Of a DNA stretch of 64,000 nucleotides, positions 43,401-56,631 are shown in pieces; positions within the stretch are counted from its first letter, which is position 1; every line of letters begins with the position of its first letter. The position numbers and the translations under genes were made by a program. The notes beneath the pieces were generated by a model. The model saw nothing but the letters and a program-made list of their open reading frames with translations. It had not been told where the DNA came from and ran no database searches. The DNA comes from Amphibalanus amphitrite (lineage: Eukaryota > Arthropoda > Thecostraca > Balanomorpha > Balanidae): assembly GCF_019059575.1 (NCBI RefSeq), contig NW_024881611.1:497001-561000 (forward strand). Direction: 5' to 3'.

Positions 43401-46400
43401 AGACTCATTACGACTGCGGCACTGTCGTAATCACGCAATCAATGTGACACTGTCGCCGACAAAGCCGGCGGCTTAGCGGGCACCGCTCAGCACGCGGCAC
43501 GCCTTCGACGGCACCGTCGTTGGCGGCAGTCCATCGTGTGCCGACTGCCGTTGCGATGGTCGCATGGAGACGGCACAATGGGTCGTTACGTGTGCCATGT
43601 GTGGTATGCGCTGCGGGCGGAGCGGCAACTTGTGGTGGCGGGTGCGGCGGTGGTGGCCGGTGGGTAGGCCGACGCGGCACGCGCTCACAGGCCGCGGTCG
43701 GGGGTCGGAGGCTCACCTGTGGTCTGCAGCGTGAAACTGTGGTTGGCCGAGCCGAACACGTTGGAGGCCACGCAGATGTACACGCCGTCATCGGAGGGCA
43801 CGAGCTGGGTGAACACCAGGGTGGGCCCGTGGATCTGCACCCGCACCGACTTCAGCACCGCGTGGCCGCTCTGAGAGGGGAGGGCGGCCGTCAGATATCA
43901 GCAGCACGAGCCGCTGTCCGGGCTGCCTCCGGAACATCCGTGGCCGGGGCAACACCGCCCACGGCGCCCGGCAGCAGCAACATTAGTCAGACCATGTTTT
44001 ATGTTGCAAGTTGCCGGTTTACGAGCGATTCAACTTTCAGCGTTATGCTCACGATAAATAGAAGTCTAAGCGCCTTGAGGATGATAAATGCCTCGCTGGG
44101 TTATAAACGTTTGCGGTAAACCATTTAAAGCAGACGAATATATCATAGCATTCCTCGGCAAAATACATGACCGTAATCATAGATGCCATATTTTAGGCTC
44201 CTAATAATGCAAGCGTTCCGGGCAAGAGTAACAAATGCACGAACAATTGGATGACGGAAATACTGCAGCAAGAAGTAGAACATAAAGCAGGATCTCAAAA
44301 CGCGCGACGCAAATCACTAAAAGGTTAAAGTTGGGATCAATAAGTCAACAAAATAAAAACCAAAAACAGGCACACCGAAACTTCTGCAGCTCTCCAGCAT
44401 TAAACCCTGCCGTTTCCTGGCAGACCCCATGGCTCACCTTATACCACTTGACCTGCGGCTCGGGGTAGCCGGATGTGGTGCAGGTCAGGCGGTGTCGGGA
44501 GCCGACTGGTCCGCGCACCACGGCGCCGCTCGGCCGCTGCAGCAGGATCACCGGCGGACGGCCCAGCGAGGTGACCAGGTTGTCTGCCATGACACGCTCG
44601 CCGCCGCCCGCGCCGCGCCCGTTGTACTGCGTGGACGACTTCGGGTCTGTGGAGGGGAGAAGAGAGGTCAGAGGGCGCAGTAGGGACAGGAGGACTGTGC
44701 AGGTCTGACTCTGGGCGCTGCGTGTGGACCGAGGACACGCGGAGTTGATTTCAGTCCGGAAACAAAACTTAGCCTCGTGGATGTCGAATTGAAGGATCTG
44801 GGTCGATTGGATGAATTGAGTTTGAAAATTCTGATCGAGCCCGACAAATGACTGAAACACATAAATCGCATTAAGAGACGATAATCCCATAATGAAGTTA
44901 TTCGAAGTCACCGCAGAAGGGTGGGCTTTGTTCGAGTCACACGTGATATACGTCTATAAATCATCCAGCAATTTCATCCACTCGTCGCCCCTGTGCGATG
45001 CCACGCGGGGTTGGCCCGAGGTCACACGGGGTCACCAAAGGTCACGCGCGGAGGCAGCTGGATGTCATCGACCGACTGAGAGGCACTGATCGGAGTGTAA
45101 TCCGCGCCGCGCGCGCCCGCCGATAGCCGTTTGACAAATGTGGCCCACTTGGAACACGCCCGGCGCCGATGGCTCAAACGCCTCAGATGAATGGCCGGCA
45201 CGTTTTCCATTTTGGCGCAGTGTTTGCGTTGGAGCTCGTCTGTGCCGGCCGGCCGGGCGCCGGGTGGTGAGCCCGCGGAGACGCGGGTCGCGCTGAAGGT
45301 GCTGACGCCCGGCTGATTGCTCTGTGCTGTGCGAACCGTATGCGTAGTTTTATCACCGGTCCCAGCGCGCCGCGCCAGCCCTCCCTCACCGGTTCTGAAT
45401 GCCGTCTGCAATAACGGAAACCGTGCAATATGCATATGAATAGCACAAAGTTAGAGTCGGGCGACGTCTCAGCCGGGGAAAATGCCAAATGCGGCGGTAG
45501 TCGCGTGGCAGTAATGCCACTGTGGCGAAACGGCAGAGCCGGCGCGGCCATTAACTTTGGAGCGAGGTGCAAGGCAGCACGGCTGTGTCACTCGCATCTT
45601 AAACACGGCATCAAAGCTGCGACGGCCGGCCTCCTACCGTCACCGCTGGACGTCTAAAGGTACTGAGAAGGCGGGGCGGACCAGAGGCGGGGCACTGCAG
45701 AGGCGAGGAGTGACCACTGACCACCGCTTCAACTGCAGGCCCGCTCCAATAGACACAGTCCGCTCTGACAGGCCCCCCTGGACAGAGCTGTGACCGTGTT
45801 TTCCACCGTTAATGAAAACAGCCAATTTATCGCTCTGTTTACATTTCAGATCCAACCTCATATACGGAGGTGGGCCGGAAAGAACAAAGGCCTATCCGAT
45901 GTGCGAAATAATAGACTGTCATATTGGAGGGTATTAGCGTGTGCAGGTAAACAAATGAGGCGCATCTCACTCATTTCCCATTAACGGGATGAACCAACCC
46001 CTTGGGGGATAGTTTACTATGTCTGAAGCCTTCACAGCATGCTAAAAGTTAATTGCTTTTTGTTCCTGCAATAGGGAAAGTAGGAAAAGAAAAGAAAAGG
46101 GAAGCTTCGCATGCCTACCGTAATAAGAAAAGGAAACGGGTTTCAAATACGAGTGCCTATAGGTATTTGTTTCCCTCTAGGTTAATACCTAACCTATAAT
46201 ATGACACCACTTCGTGGTTAAAGCGTAGGCTGGACAATAAAACCATAGCTGTACGTTACCATGGTTGTGTAAATAAATATTGGAATCATCACAGACGAAC
46301 GAATTGATGGAAGGAATGGATCGTAAGTGATGCCCTCAAAAGGCAAATGAAGCAAGTGTATGCACTATGCAGCCCTGCATTGTAGCATTCCCGGGAGACT

Positions 46401-47818
46401 TATCGACCTTTTTGATGACATCGCTTAGGAGATACCTCATGTTACCTTTCAATCAGACATAGCAATCACCTCAATTTCGCCTCTCGTTTCCACACCTATC
46501 TATTTTAATGAGAAATATCCAGCTAATGTTCCTGACGGGGCACTGCGGCGCAGTATAACTTACGGCGCTTACAACTAGCGACATCTAGGAGCCATCATGT
46601 AAGCTGAATCATACTGGACTGGCCGAGTTCAGCCATGACAACCAACAGTGCTTTATTTTGAGCTTTGATGAATTTATATGCAAAATAACAACTATCAATC
46701 CGCCGCAGTTTAGAGAGCTGCTATCACAAAACATTTTCCTAAATATATCACATTCAATGTGGCTTGCTTTCAAGTTTCACGTGGTAAAACTATAGGATGA
46801 AAACTAATGCTGATTTTACGCAGCCGGTGCAGTCTATGCAGCGGACACTAACTCAACTAATTATTTCCAATCCACTGAGTTGAAGTCTCATTACTGTAAC
46901 CAAATGGAACAGAGGACTACAATGGAAATGGAACAGAGTCTACATCGCGCTAGATCGTTGGCACAGAATCACTTTAGATTCGACCATGCACTGGAGCATG
47001 GATACGGCGAAATATCATATATCGACATACACAGGGAATTATAAAACGACTCCGCATAGACGAGCATTCCTACAAGCATGCTGCCAACATATATTCAATT
47101 TTAATCATACATCAGTTATAAGCATAAACAGAGTGCTATATTTGACAAATTCTTGACGAAAACGAGCTTTCCGCATACACTCAAGTAATAATAAATCTTC
47201 GCATCTTTAATATTCTCTAAAGTAGCCAGTTTTATCTATGAGTTGCGTGATGTCTGCCGTAAAATCTGCACCGAGTGCAGGGAGAACGTAGCGACAGGTT
47301 CTCTGTAAATCTGCAAGATACGGTGCGGCCACATTAAAACTGCAATAACCTTCTCGGTGGGGACGGACGCCTCTTTGGCGAGTGATTTACGACCCTCTCT
47401 CATGATATGGACATAAGTACGGTTGATGTGCCCCGGGACGCCTTGTGTGTCTCGGAAAAACGTGATGGTGTAAACCGACAGAAACAGCGCCTCTGTAGCC
47501 ACAATCCCACTCACCGATAACGACCAGCCCACGCATCCCACTCACCGATCACGAAGAGCTCGGTGGCCACCCTCATCGTGCCGAAGCCGTTGACGGCAAT
47601 ACAGACGTAGACTCCGGCATCATCTTCTGTGACCCGCGAGACGCGCAGCATGTTCTCGCTCAGGGTGAACCGGTCCCAGGCGTCCAGGATCTGCGTGCCG
47701 TCCTTCTTCCACTCCAGCATGGGCGGAGGCGTGGCGGCCACGGGACAGCTGAGACGGACATCATCCCCCAGACGTACCACCAGGTGAGGAGAGACCTTCT
47801 GTTTCAGCACCGGCGGAC
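40132..47818 (-). CDS. FGFRL1: FGFRL1-like receptor: three Ig domains, one membrane helix, no kinase (first exon not found)
   Basis: Coding exons on the minus strand are 47818-47546, 44646-44438, 43870-43717, 42648-42533, 41755-41521 and 40484-40132. Phases match across all junctions and give 445 residues plus a split first codon. Ig1 is closest to the family (RLGDDVRLSCPV, DAGVYVCIAVNGFG). Ig2 carries GVYICVASNVFGSA. Ig3 carries WVRKLGP and GVYVCMAANENGFSGREAFL. Next come a helix (ALLIALPVVALVGFLLGAVCC), a basic stop-transfer RRRK, and a roughly 85-residue tail ending LDVV. The lack of a tyrosine kinase domain and the Ig similarity separate it from true FGF receptors. FGFRL1 binds FGF/heparan sulphate and acts in adhesion or as a modulator at the plasma membrane (known for vertebrates). 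N-glycosylation sequons (NQT, NHS, NTT) are present. The signal-peptide exon must lie upstream of 47818 and was not identified. Confidence 0.85.
41521..41755 (-). CDS. FGFRL1: FGFRL1-like, second half of Ig3
   Basis: The acceptor is CGCTGCAG|TGG and the donor CCAG|GTGAGC. It carries WVRKLGP, GDRYLTKLTLPAVR and GVYVCMAANENGFSGREAFL. Confidence 0.88.
42533..42648 (-). CDS. FGFRL1: FGFRL1-like, first half of Ig3
   Basis: The acceptor is TTTGCAG|AG and the donor AAG|GTGAGA. It has the NTTVYEGEMAVLQCRI segment with the first Ig3 cysteine. The split before W matches the family gene structure. Confidence 0.85.
43136..43215. repeat. CACCCAG short tandem repeat
   Basis: Seven- to eight-base units (CACCCAG, CACCCGG) are repeated about ten times in an FGFRL1 intron. 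Confidence 0.85.
43717..43870 (-). CDS. FGFRL1: FGFRL1-like, second half of Ig2
   Basis: The acceptor is CTCTCAG|AGC and the donor ACAG|GTGAGC. It contains VPSDDGVYICVASNVFG and the NHS sequon. Confidence 0.87.
44438..44646 (-). CDS. FGFRL1: FGFRL1-like, linker and first half of Ig2
   Basis: The acceptor is CCTCCACAG|AC and the donor AAG|GTGAGC. It has a Gly-rich acid-box-position linker, then LTCTTSGYPEPQVKWYK, which holds the first Ig2 cysteine and tryptophan. Confidence 0.85.
44920..47545. other. FGFRL1 intron between Ig1 and Ig2 exons
   Basis: The first part is GC-rich (45000-45780) and the rest AT-rich. No exon-like frame with splice borders was found, and no repeat family recurs from elsewhere in the window. 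Confidence 0.5.
47546..47818 (-). CDS. FGFRL1: FGFRL1-like, Ig1 exon
   Basis: The acceptor is a long CT-rich tract ending CCGCCAG|GT, and the donor is ATCG|GTGAGT. It encodes one whole Ig domain with both disulphide cysteines (LSCPV and YVCIA) and the WKKDG strand. Confidence 0.88.
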
Positions 47819-50800
47819 CTGGCGGGCAGAGACGGGGATGGTGAGAAGGTGAGAGGGAGAGAGAGAGGGAGAGAGGAGAGAAACAGGGAGAGAGAGGAGA
47901 AGAGAAAGCAGCCATGTATGTATGGCTGCTTAAAAATAGGATCTTGTCTCTTGTAACAGACATCAATTGGCTGACATCGTTTGGAACAGTTGAACACCAA
48001 ACGTCCAAGCCCCATTATCAATCTATGCATACACAAGTGCCTGCACAGGGCCATTCACCAATCGGCACTGATATATTTAACCCCGTGAAGTCACGCTGGA
48101 TGGGTTCGCGGTCCTGTCAGACCCACTAATGTCGAGGTCAGGAAGATTTGCAGCCGCCCGGGAGAGATAAACATCCGACTGCAGCGCTCGCGTCAACTGT
48201 CAAAGTCGACGGGCGCCACTAACACTTCGTCATTCGTTAAAACATCCAGCCGCTAAATTATGATTTATGAATAACTGCACGCGCGTTATCTGGACATTAA
48301 CTAACCGTGACATGACTTGGCAGCCGGCGCGGCGGGAGAGGCGCGTCCAAACGCGCGGCGTCATCGGCGCCGGGCCGCGGTGCCGCCCTCGACCGGCCGT
48401 GCCGAGGTCATCGGGCCGGCCCATCGGACAACGGCGCTAACTCGCGCCGGCTACCGCCTACCGCCGCCGCCGCGGCGAGGCCATCCGGCCCACATCTCTG
48501 TCACAAAGTGCTAACTAGGGCCCGCACCGCGCCCCGACGGCTGATATTTGTCACCTGAGTGGCGTGCCGCCGTGCTGATAACTCAGCCTCGCTTCCAGCC
48601 TGTCACAGCTGTACTTGTGGGCCGTTCGATCTGGCGTTCGATTATCTGACACCTCGCAGCTCGCGGACGGCTCACACCTGCTCACCTTCACCCGAGCTCG
48701 CCTCTCAGCCGGCCGGTCACACAGGGAAGTTAGCGACATGACTTGGTGTCCGGGCCGGCCGGTCGACACGGCCTGGCTCGCTCCCCGCTCCGAGATGTGA
48801 TTTGGCCGGTGGCGCTGGCGCGCGACAGCAATTAGAGCGGATTAGTGGCGCTGCTCCGCGGCCGGCAGTGGCGGCCAGAGGCCGGCGCAGGGACGTGCCG
48901 CGGATTACCCACAATCCGGAGATGCCGTGTGTCTCCGCTCGGCCTGGGTGGCGGCCGGCCGTGGCACGTGACCGCTGTCCGGCCGACACTGACGGACCGT
49001 CATCGGAGCACGTGGCGCACGTGGCACCCGTCATCCCCTGCCACCGGAGGGGACAGCAGAGAGCGTGACAGGTGGGGTCAGAGACCTCGGCGATATGGGA
49101 TGGCAGTATAGAGGGATATGGCAGAATGGGCTTGGAGAGCTGGAAGGACTACAGCATCAAGCATGTTCGAGGAACTCTTGCACCGGTGTTTGTGCAACAT
49201 TTATTGAACTGTGCTGCTGTGTCCATAATACACTATAGATCAGATCACACCGCCACTTAGTCGCCAGTCGGGCATAATTCAGCGATATATATTATTGACA
49301 CGGCGATATCGGCTCGGTAGATACAGGTAAGTGCCACTCTACTCATACATTTGATGTGTGCTATCTAAAGCCTGTCGAATGCGATGCCCTTGACCGGCGC
49401 GGCTGATCAATGCCTTCTAACACGCCAGCCGGCGGTTCCCGTTCGCGTCAGTTCACCATAACTATGACAGACGGCCTGTCGCACCGGCCCGGACGCAGAC
49501 AAACGCGTCGATCGCCGCCGCTGACACCTCGGCATGCCGATCGGCCGGTTTTTCTCGGCGTCCGAGCCGCGATGGCCCCCGTGACGTCACAAAACCAACA
49601 CCGCGCTGCCGGCGCGCTCGTTATAACCAGCGGCTCGTAAAAGATATCGCGGCTATCGGTGAGCTCGAGAGAGGGCCTCAGCCACTTTTTAGCAATTAAG
49701 ATACCGGTTTTGACAGATAGTGAGCGGCAGGGGACACCCGGTCACACCAGGCCGGTGGCTGCCGGTCGCGGTGAAACGGGCTCCTGATAGCCGGTCGGAC
49801 CAACCCCCGATGGTTAGTAGACCCACCAGCGAGTGGCCGCGATTAGCAGGCCGAGCGCCGGTCAGGCGGCGTCAATGCGGAGGTAGCCTCACCTCCGCCA
49901 AATGCAACAGTGGCATATCTTCCCCGATACGTGACTAATGTGCTGGCTTTACTTGCGGAATCATGCGCCATGCATGTGGTGTGTTTTGATGCATTGTTGG
50001 ATCTTAGGCATGTGTATAGAATGGAACAATATACACGATGGCGAACAATACCACACGCGATATTTATAGCACGAACTCTCACAGTTCAAACATTCCTTCG
50101 CACGTATGTCATACGTGCCCAATGTAGGTACCGTATTCTCGCTTCCACCCAGTCCCTTTCTCTAGCTGTCGTCCCATGGCCTCGCAGGACCTCCCCGGCT
50201 GTGTGGCACCATCAGACCACATCCGGTGTGACGCGTGCCCCGGCGCCAGTGGGGAGACGTTCCCGTCCCGCCGCCCCTCCAAACAATGCCACGCACTACA
50301 GGCGCGCGCACGCGCCCGCAGCCGCCGAAAAACAGGGCACCGACGCCCCGTTTCCGTGCCAAATAAAGATGTCGACGCCGGCGCGCATTTCCACGCGAAA
50401 TAAACATGTCTCGCGGCTAGCGGCCTGTCGCCAGAGACGGTAAACAAGGTGAGCTAGGTAAACGGTCGCGGTGAATTGGCTCCGATATGCCGGATGACAG
50501 CGGCCCGCCGATCGGACGCTCCGGCCGGGTTGGAATTCCGGGCGCGGCGCGCGGACGGCGCGTTTTATCGTCTCCGGCGGTGCAGGTAACGCACAGAAAT
50601 GACAATGAAACTGAGGACGGTCTTTGAAAACAGCGGCGCCAGCGGACCCTTTGTCAGAAGTGGAGTGTGCGGTTTGATCTACTAAAATGGAGCATCGCAG
50701 TGTACTCTAGCTTCTGCTAAAGTTTTTGTCCACTGACGGCGGTTTGCTGTGTAAATATTTGCCGGCAGGCCTTTAAGTGCAAGCCGGTCGCTTCTTTGCT

Positions 50801-51213
50801 TTGCAGTTGAAAGTAATGGGCCTGACATCCTAAAGCCAGCATGGCCGATGTCCATTGATCAGATAGGGAATCGCCAGACGGCTCCCAACCAGTCGCCGGC
50901 TCAGTTATCGCGGGCTGCCGCCGAATACGATGGCTGTTTATACTGGGCGTTAGCGCTTTTAGTGTCGTCATTAGCGGCGGATTAGAGCGATAAACTCATG
51001 GCGAATGACTTCACGCCTGTCCAGACGGAGCGTTCTCCTCCGAAACGACTGGTCAGTCCGACACGGCGCTGTCTGCCGAGTTACCGCACGAGGCACCGCA
51101 TAGCGCGGGCCCACCCGTGTGCCATTGCCGCGAGCTGTGCAATGGCGAACTACAGGGCCAACAGTCGCGCTCAGAGATATCGAGCTTGAATCATGATGAC
51201 ATCAGCTCCGCGC
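47819..51213. other. upstream region or first intron of FGFRL1, GC-rich
   Basis: A CT-rich (minus strand) tract at 47835-47905 is the polypyrimidine region of the Ig1 acceptor. From about 48150 the sequence is CpG-rich with CGGCCGG words. I found no signal-peptide exon here. Confidence 0.45.
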
Positions 51214-51365
51214 TGCGCTGGGCTGGGCTGGGCCGGGCTGGGCTGGGCTGGGCTGGACTGGGCTGGGCTGGGCTGGGCTGGACTGGGCTGGGCTGGGCTG
51301 GGCCGGGCTGGGCTGGGCTGGGCTGGGCTGGGCTGGGCTGGGCTGGGCTGGACTGGGCTGGGCAG
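51214..51365. repeat. (GGGCT)n pentamer array
   Basis: About 28 GGGCT units occur with scattered GGACT and GGGCC variants. Long repetitive open frames in several frames (GWAGLGW, QPSPA) come from the pentamer and are not genes. Confidence 0.92.
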
Positions 51366-52202
51366 ACACGGATGTGCAGCCCCGCCGGGAGATGGCAAAC
51401 AGATAGAGGCCGAATCGTCGGCTCGGCGGCCCGCTCACCCGTGTATGTACATGACACTAAATCAGCTGGCGCCGACCAAGATAAACGAGCGTGGCGCAAA
51501 GACAACATGGACTCCGTGAGCCGAATACCAGATGAGGCAGGCCGACGGCTCATCAGCGGGAGAGAGACACACGGCACGGGAGACAGCACGGCAAACGGAC
51601 AGGATGGTAAACGGAGTGGAGACGGGACGGAGACGGGACAGGAGACGGGACGGAGACGGGACTGGAACGAGACTGAAACGGGACGGAGTCGGAAGTCAGC
51701 TGGCGTTAACCCTCGCCGGCCGAGGGGGGGGGGGCGGGTGCCGCCCCCCCCATAGGGTTTTTTCGCGATAGCTCCGAACACGCTGGCGATAGAGAGCTGA
51801 AACTTGGCATACCTGACCTTTGATCCAAGCCGCATCTTTTGACACCAACCGCATTTTTGGGTCAGGTCAGGTCACTGACCTATGACGTCATAAGTGAACC
51901 TCTGCACGGTCTTCAGATGTCGCAACTTCGCAACGCCCTCACTGCCAGAGGAGATGTCACAGGGAAATGAAACTTGCAGGATCTAGTATCTATTATGAGT
52001 CTCCCAACTTGTATATCTCGGATTTTTCCTAAAGGTCATATGAGGTCAGGTCATTTTCGTGACCTCACCATTATAAGTCAATGGGGAAAAATGAAAACTG
52101 CTATTCTGGCGCCGGGAACGATCTCCAACTATCTCAAGCACACATAATCGTGATTTGATGCACTCCTTGCAAGGTTAGATGCGTCACTTTTGCAATGTTG
52201 AC

Positions 52203-52537
52203 TGTTGAGTCTTTCCACTTATGATTGCCTTAGATTAAGGTTTCAATTCAACTTCAGTTAAGCAAATTACGTTAATGTCATTTTTGCTCAATGTGCTACG
52301 TCACTGTGTCTAGCAACTCAAATTACTCAAATTAATATCAAAATAAAAGTCTATGATTCAAATCTTTTTCTATTCTGTCCAAAAACCATTCTCTCTCTCC
52401 AGCCACTTTCCCTTCTCAATTTCTTGTGACACACATTCTCTGCACGTACACTTTTGACAAACATACTCTTTTTCTGTAGAGCTTAAATAAATGCGCACCT
52501 CCCGTTAGCAATCACAATCATCTTTGGATATTCTACA
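52203..52537 (-). repeat. 3' LTR
   Basis: It is 335 bp, identical to the 5' LTR except for one position. It has TG..CA ends and is flanked on the outside by GTTGAC. Confidence 0.95.
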
Positions 52538-52548
52538 TTCTCCCCCGG
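52538..52548 (-). promoter_or_regulatory. polypurine tract
   Basis: GGGGGAGAA on the minus strand directly precedes the 3' LTR, the usual site of plus-strand priming. Confidence 0.75.
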
Positions 52549-52556
52549 GGTGGAAT

Positions 52557-55500
52557 TCATTCCTCAGGTGGAGAGGCCGCCTCCAGCAGGTACAGCTTCT
52601 GAATAGGACGCCGCACGTCCCCCCGGAGGGTGTGGACGGTCGCGGCCCGGGACCGCCCGTCCCGGCCAGGGTGCAGGGTCTTCACTGTGCCCGTGGTCCA
52701 GGCGAGCCGGTTGGATGACCTCTCCCCCTCGATCAGCACAACATCGCCCGGTTCCGGCTCGAGGTCCACTCTTGAGGAGTTGTGACGGAAGTCTCGCAAG
52801 TTCCGAAGGTACTCGCGCTGCCACCGAGTCCACAGGCTGGTGACGACCCTCTGCTGGTAGCGGCGCCTCCGCGTCAGCTGTTCCGATTGCCTCCCGGCGG
52901 CCTCGCTCCGTTCGAAGGCACAGTGCAGAAAGTCGGCGGGTCGCAGCGGTTGAATATCATCGGGATCATCGCTGACGGACGTTAGGGGTCGCGCATTGAT
53001 CGCTGACTCCACCGAGCACAGAACGGTCTCCAACTCTTCCCACAACATCAGTGAAGATCCAAGGGTGCGTCGCAGAGCGGCCTTGGTGATTCCCACCATC
53101 CGCTCCCAAAAGCCGCCCCACCACGGAGCGCGCTCAACGATGAAGTGCCATTTGACACCCTCTGCAGCCAGCACGGACGCAGCGCCACGGAATGTTGTGG
53201 CGTTGTCACTCATGAGGCTGGCCGGGCAGCCTCGTCGGGCGCTAAATCGGCGGTAAGCCTTTATGAAGTCCTCTGTTGTCAGCGACTTCACCATTTCCAG
53301 ATGAACTGCACGAACTACTGCGCAGGTGAAGACGGCGATATACGCTTTGAGGGGGCCGGAGTTTCTTCCCTGTCACACATACAGTGGCCCTGCGAAGTCC
53401 ACACCTGTTCTGCTGAAGGGCCGGGCCGGGGTGGTCCGACTGCGGGGTAGAGGGGCCGGCCTCTGGTGGCAGAACGGTCTGGCGCGGAACAGGTGACAGC
53501 TCCGACAGCTCAGCAGCACTGACCGCACCTTCTGTCGTCCCCGAACGATCCAATACCGATCACGGATGGCGCTCAAAACTTGCGGTGTGCCGGCATGACA
53601 CAGCTGCTTGTGCGTCTTCTCGATCAAGAGATGTACGAATCTATGATCCGGTGGCATGATGATTGGCCGCTTTTCCTCCTCTGGCAGCGCAGCATAGTGC
53701 AGCCTACCTTCCTTTCTCAGGACCTCCCCGTCCAAGAACGGACCGAGATCTTTTATTCTCGATCCAGGGGGCACGGTGTGACCGGCTTTCAGAGCCCCCA
53801 CTTCTTCACTGAACTGAGAGCGTTGCGCGTCCAGAATCCAAAGTCGCTCCGCCCTCGCGAGCTCTTCTGCTGTTATGATGCCGTCTTGCTTCTCTGACGA
53901 TCTGCTATTACAGATCCAGCGCAGGACGTAAGCTGTGACTCTCAGGAGCTTGTTCAGACTGCTGAACCGTTGAATATTGATCAAACGACCAATACCTGGC
54001 GCAGGCTCATAGCTGCTGGAGGCCGGAAGTGCTTGCTTTCTCTCTTCGACCTTGCATTCCGCAGGTTCCTGTTCATTTTGCATCCTCTGTGGCCATCTGA
54101 TATTCGCTTCTCTGAGCCACTCAGGTCCGTGCAGCCAGAATTCACCTTTCATTTTCTCTGCCGGCGCGCCGCGGGAAGGCAGGTCGGCGGGGTTCTCCGC
54201 TCCGGGACAGTGGTTCCAGGCAGCCGGAGAGCTGAGGCTTTGGATCTCGCAGACTCGGTTCTTCACGAACACACCCCAGCGTCTGGCGTCGCTACGGATC
54301 CAGTGCAGAGCCACCATCTAGTCCGTCCAGAAGTACACGGCTTGAGGTGTCGCGTGCAGCTGCTGCCTAACATAGCAAGCTAGCCGAGCACCAATCAGGG
54401 CCGCTGTCAGCTCCAGTCTCGGCAGTGACACCGGCTGGCGAGGTGTGAGCCGCGACTTGGCCATCACCAGGGCAGGCGGGCCGACTGCCTGATCCTGTTC
54501 AGCGGCTCTTATGTACGCCACAGCAGCGTACGCCTCTTTGCTGGCGTCACAGAAGATGTGGAGCTGGTATCCGTCTTGAAGCCTGTTTCCATATGGTCTG
54601 GGCACAGAGAAGCCGTTCAGTTGATGGAGCTCCGTCAGCCATTGTCTCCAGCTCCTGCCGACACCTTCGGAAGCCCGCTGGTCCCAGGCCAGACCCTCCA
54701 GCCACAGCTGTTTCAGCATCATCTTGGTGCGCACGGAGAATGGTGTAAGCATTCCCAACGGATCGAAGAAACGTGCTGACAGGCGAAGAATACTCCTCTT
54801 CGTCTCTGGTGCTTCGGTAGCGAGCTCCGCGAACTTGCGCGTTTCAAACACCAACTTGTCTTGGTCTGGAACCCAGTTTATTCCCAACACCTTGCAAGCT
54901 GTGTCAGGCTGGGCTCCGAGCACCTTAGCCTGTTCACCGCTGCTTACCTCTTCTGACTGGCTCACCGTCCACTTTCTCATGTTCATCCGTGCGGCTTCAA
55001 ATATTTCCCTGGTTCGCTCAACCAGAGTCTGCGCCTCCTCCTGAGTGTCCACGCTTGTTATCAAGTCATCACAGTAGATGTCCCTCTGTAACTTGTCAAC
55101 CAGGTCCCGATCTGACTCTCTATACTGCTGCAGGTGTTTTCTGAGGGCGGCCTGCAGTAGGAACGGTGAGGGCTTGACTCCGAAAACTACTCGGGTCATC
55201 CGGTAGAGAACTGGATCTCGATCGGTGGCGTTCTCCCTCCAGAGAAACCGTGTCACATCCCTGTCTTCAGGATGGAGCGACAGCTGCAGAAAAGCTTTCT
55301 CTATGTCCGCTGTCACGCCCACGCTCTTCGTCCGGAATCTCAGGAGCACCCCTGTCAGGTCAGCGATCAAGTTGGGTCCCGCCAGGAGGTGGTCGTTCAG
55401 TGACTGATTCGGAGGGCCAGCTGCCGCATCAAACACCACTCTGACTTTATCATCCTTGTATACTGCGTGGTGAGGAAGGACGTGCACCGGTCCATCCGGA

Positions 55501-56631
55501 ACAGCCGGCGCCTTCTCAGCATGTCCCTGCTCCAAGTAGTCTTGCATCGCATCATCATATTGCTTGAGACGCCCGTTTTTTCGTAGCTGTCTTTCACAGA
55601 CCTCAAGGCGAGCCAGAGCCTGCGATCCATTTGTCTGTATCTCTGCATGTCCGGGCTTCCAGGGCCAGCGGACCTCATACCGACCATCTGGAAGGCGGTT
55701 ACAAGTATCTTCGAAGTGTTTTGTAGCGAGTTCTTCCAGTTCTCTCTTAGAGTCGCGGTCACTGACTCCTTCGCTGCTTATCCCAATGCTTTCCATGTTC
55801 CATAGCTCTTCCAGAAGGCGATCAGTCGACTCGGCCCTGATGAAGTTCACGATACTTGGCGTCGACTCTGTGATGCTCCGGCCTGAACGGCCAGCCAGTA
55901 TCCAGCCGAATTGTGAACCCATGGCCACGGGCCCGTCCTCTCCCTTCTTCATTCTCCCATCAATCACATCTTGCATGTAGTCAAGACCGATTAGGATATC
56001 GATCTCTTCGTTGAGAGGATCAGCGCTGGGCTCCTCGGCCAGTTTCAGGCCAGCTAAATGCAGATGGCCACGGAGATCCTCCTGCGTCACGGCGGGAGGT
56101 GGACTGCAGATGACTGGCACTTCGTAAGCTGTCAGAGTGATTCTGCTATCCTCGTTATGTGTTGCTGATAGGGTTACTTTTACCCTATCACTGGCCTGTT
56201 GCAGCCCCTGGCCGCCTCCGAAGGTGTGGACCCGCAGGTGCTCCTGGCTCAGCACCTCGCAGCCCAACTCACGCGCTGTCTTCGTCCGTATGAAAGACTG
56301 GTTGCTTCCAGAGTCCAGCATTATTCTGACAAGTCGTGCTCCTGTTGCTCCTGTCGCTTTTACCTGGGCCGTCTGCATCAGAACTGCTCCTTCCTTTCTA
56401 GTCATGTTGGTGCTAGCTGCCGTCGCCGATGCCTCCCGTACGTTTCCATCTCGCGCGCTGGAGCTGGCAGTAGATGGCAAGCTGGACCGCGGAGCGCAGA
56501 CCAGCTGGTTGTGCTTCCCACCGCAAAGCGGACATCTGGGCTTGTCCTCCCTGCAGTGCGCGGCGAGGTGTCCCGGCTGAAAGCACAGGAAGCAGGCCCC
56601 ACGCCGCATCACCTGCTCTCGACGGGGGACC
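52557..56631 (-). pseudogene. BEL/Pao pol with two in-frame stops
   Basis: Reading down from 56631 there are two knuckles (CFLCFQPGHLAAHC, CPLCGGKHNQLVC) and a protease with DSGSNQSF (about 56300). The reverse transcriptase has VRVVFDAAAG, VTADIEKAFLQL and YCDD (about 55070, a variant of the common YVDD). RNase H has FCDASKEAYA and LPRLELTAALIG. The integrase has an HHCC-like finger and the DDE residues (GVDFAGPLY, SDNATTF, GGFWERMVG). One frame runs throughout, except TAG at 54318-54320 and TGA at 53373-53375. The normal stop is at 52557-52559. The upstream frame runs open into the palindromic insertion. Confidence 0.88.

Noticed and set aside
40132..47818. Identity as a true FGF receptor
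   Set aside because: The coding sequence ends about 85 residues after the membrane helix, with no kinase domain; the Ig domains also match FGFRL1 better.
51117..51835. Overlapping 200-codon frames with GWAGLGW or QPSPA repeats
   Set aside because: They come from the GGGCT pentamer array read in different frames.
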